From NCBI GenBank assembly GCA_963920765.1, contig OY987246.1:2606501-2670500 (forward strand): a DNA stretch of 64,000 nt, written 5' to 3'. Below are positions 59,617 through 64,000 of this stretch, in pieces (positions within the stretch are counted from its first letter, which is position 1; every line of letters begins with the position of its first letter). The notes beneath the pieces were generated by a model. That model made no database searches. It was given only the letters and a program-made list of their open reading frames with translations, and was not told where the DNA came from. This DNA comes from Ulota crispa. Taxonomy: Eukaryota; Streptophyta; Bryopsida; Orthotrichales; Orthotrichaceae. A program made the translations under genes and the position numbers.

Positions 59617-60671
59617 ATGCACAAATAGAAGCAAGATTTTTTTTTTAAATCTTCATTTTTTTGGAAAAAGAAAGGATTCTCAGAGAATCGAAAGTTTAGC
59701 ATTCAAATCCTTGTTCACATTGAAGGAGGATAATGTGACAAAAGAAAGAGTAAAATACATATAAAAGATCTAAAAATCTGATGGGTGAAATATCAATATT
59801 GTCTTGATTTTGCCCTTTTGCTCCATCAAATCTTTAATCCAAGTTTGTAACACATGGCTTCGTTTCAAAAAGCTTACACAAAATACGAGAAGGATTTTGT
59901 CGATTTCATGAAAATATTTATCCCATTTCAGTAAAACTCAAAATTTGGCAAGTTTTTGTTGCCAAAATAGCCCAAGAAATGTTTCATTCAAGATGAAAAA
60001 TAAAAACTAGTTTTTATTAATTTGTATTTCACAACCATGGCTTATTTAAAAAAGTGGAACATAAATTCTCGCTTTTCAAAGAATTTTTGGGGATCAATAG
60101 ATGAAGCTTATTAGAATTGTACAAAAAATAGCTGTTTTTTGTTTCTTTTCCTCCAGCACCGCAGATGAAAACCATCTACCTTTCATCAATATCGTCGACA
60201 GCGACTGCGGTCTGCTTCGAGGACGACTACCGAACGTAGACGGACGTCTTAATATTACTGTTTCCGTTGCCAATTACTTTCGTCCATCTTCATCTTTCGT
60301 CCATTTTCAGCTTTCCTTGATAAACTGGAGTGCAACAAACTCTCTGAGCTCGACTGATCAGGAGTCGGTCGCGTTGCAATCGCGCCATTGCAAAATTGCT
60401 TGAGAAGGAAGCTTGACATTTGGTTGTAGAAATCGGTATCTGCATTTCTTTTTTAGGTAGTCAAATATTTTTCTTTATTTGTTTGTGATTGAAAACGAGG
60501 TAGGATGGCGGTAGCTTTGTAGCAATTAGGGCAACAAGCACGCCTTGGAATGGAGACGATTGAAGAGGACTGAAACAGAGGAATATGCGAAACTTGCCAG
60601 ATGAGCGGGGATTGATAGCAGGAGGATTTATAGTAATGTTTAGTTCCTGCGATTTTGTTTGATTTGTAAGG
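59617..60671 (+). promoter_or_regulatory. Upstream region and probable leader of the METTL4-like gene
   Basis: AT-rich until about 60140, then more balanced. A 100-codon frame at 60101-60403 has no recognisable motif. I take the last few hundred bases as promoter and 5' leader; no TATA element stands out clearly. Confidence 0.35.

Positions 60672-64000
<3,329 letters not shown>

Overview
The window looks like nuclear DNA of a streptophyte, most likely a land plant. The evidence is spliced genes of plant type: calmodulin split at the Gly26 codon, a GLYR1-type reductase, a 1-Cys peroxiredoxin, a METTL4-like MT-A70 methyltransferase and an At5g43822-like protein. I cannot name the genus. Two genes (calmodulin, peroxiredoxin) have GC-rich, G/C-ending codons in a strongly AT-rich background; the other three do not.

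Layout. 1-3350 is a decayed 27-30 bp minisatellite split by a TTAA-flanked element. 6204-15927 is a large palindrome: two 2,348 bp arms, identical wherever compared, each with a whole calmodulin gene. The genes are head to head around a 5 kb AT-rich spacer. 17995-21560 holds a dead PIF/Harbinger-type element (Myb-like ORF and DDE transposase). 21600-34700 has no gene, only a MULE transposase remnant, foldback elements, an A/C-rich tract and a G-rich minisatellite. 34725-37012 (-) is a six-exon At5g43822-like gene. It is preceded by a separate 25-codon exon resembling the N-terminus of an RH57/DDX52 helicase and by a minisatellite rich in TGACGTGG. 40063-46300 (+) is an eight-exon GLYR gene, with three copies of one MITE in its introns and one GC-AG intron. 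46900-52140 is a pile of nested foldback elements. 53015-53683 (-) is the intronless 1-Cys peroxiredoxin. 55100-59616 is again repeats, including two abutting TTAA elements and a 40 bp perfect palindrome. 60672 to the right edge (+) is the METTL4-like gene, cut by the window end after its DPPW motif.

The genes do not form a functional cluster. Calmodulin is a Ca2+ sensor; the reductase and peroxiredoxin detoxify aldehydes and peroxides; METTL4 is a nucleic-acid adenine methyltransferase. All recognisable transposon relics are class II or foldback types; I saw no retrotransposon pol domain. The most unusual features are the calmodulin palindrome with decayed homology on both sides of its identical arms, and a set of elements with exact TTAA target sites and CCC...GGG ends (piggyBac-like) whose insertions can be read against filled and empty sites inside the window.
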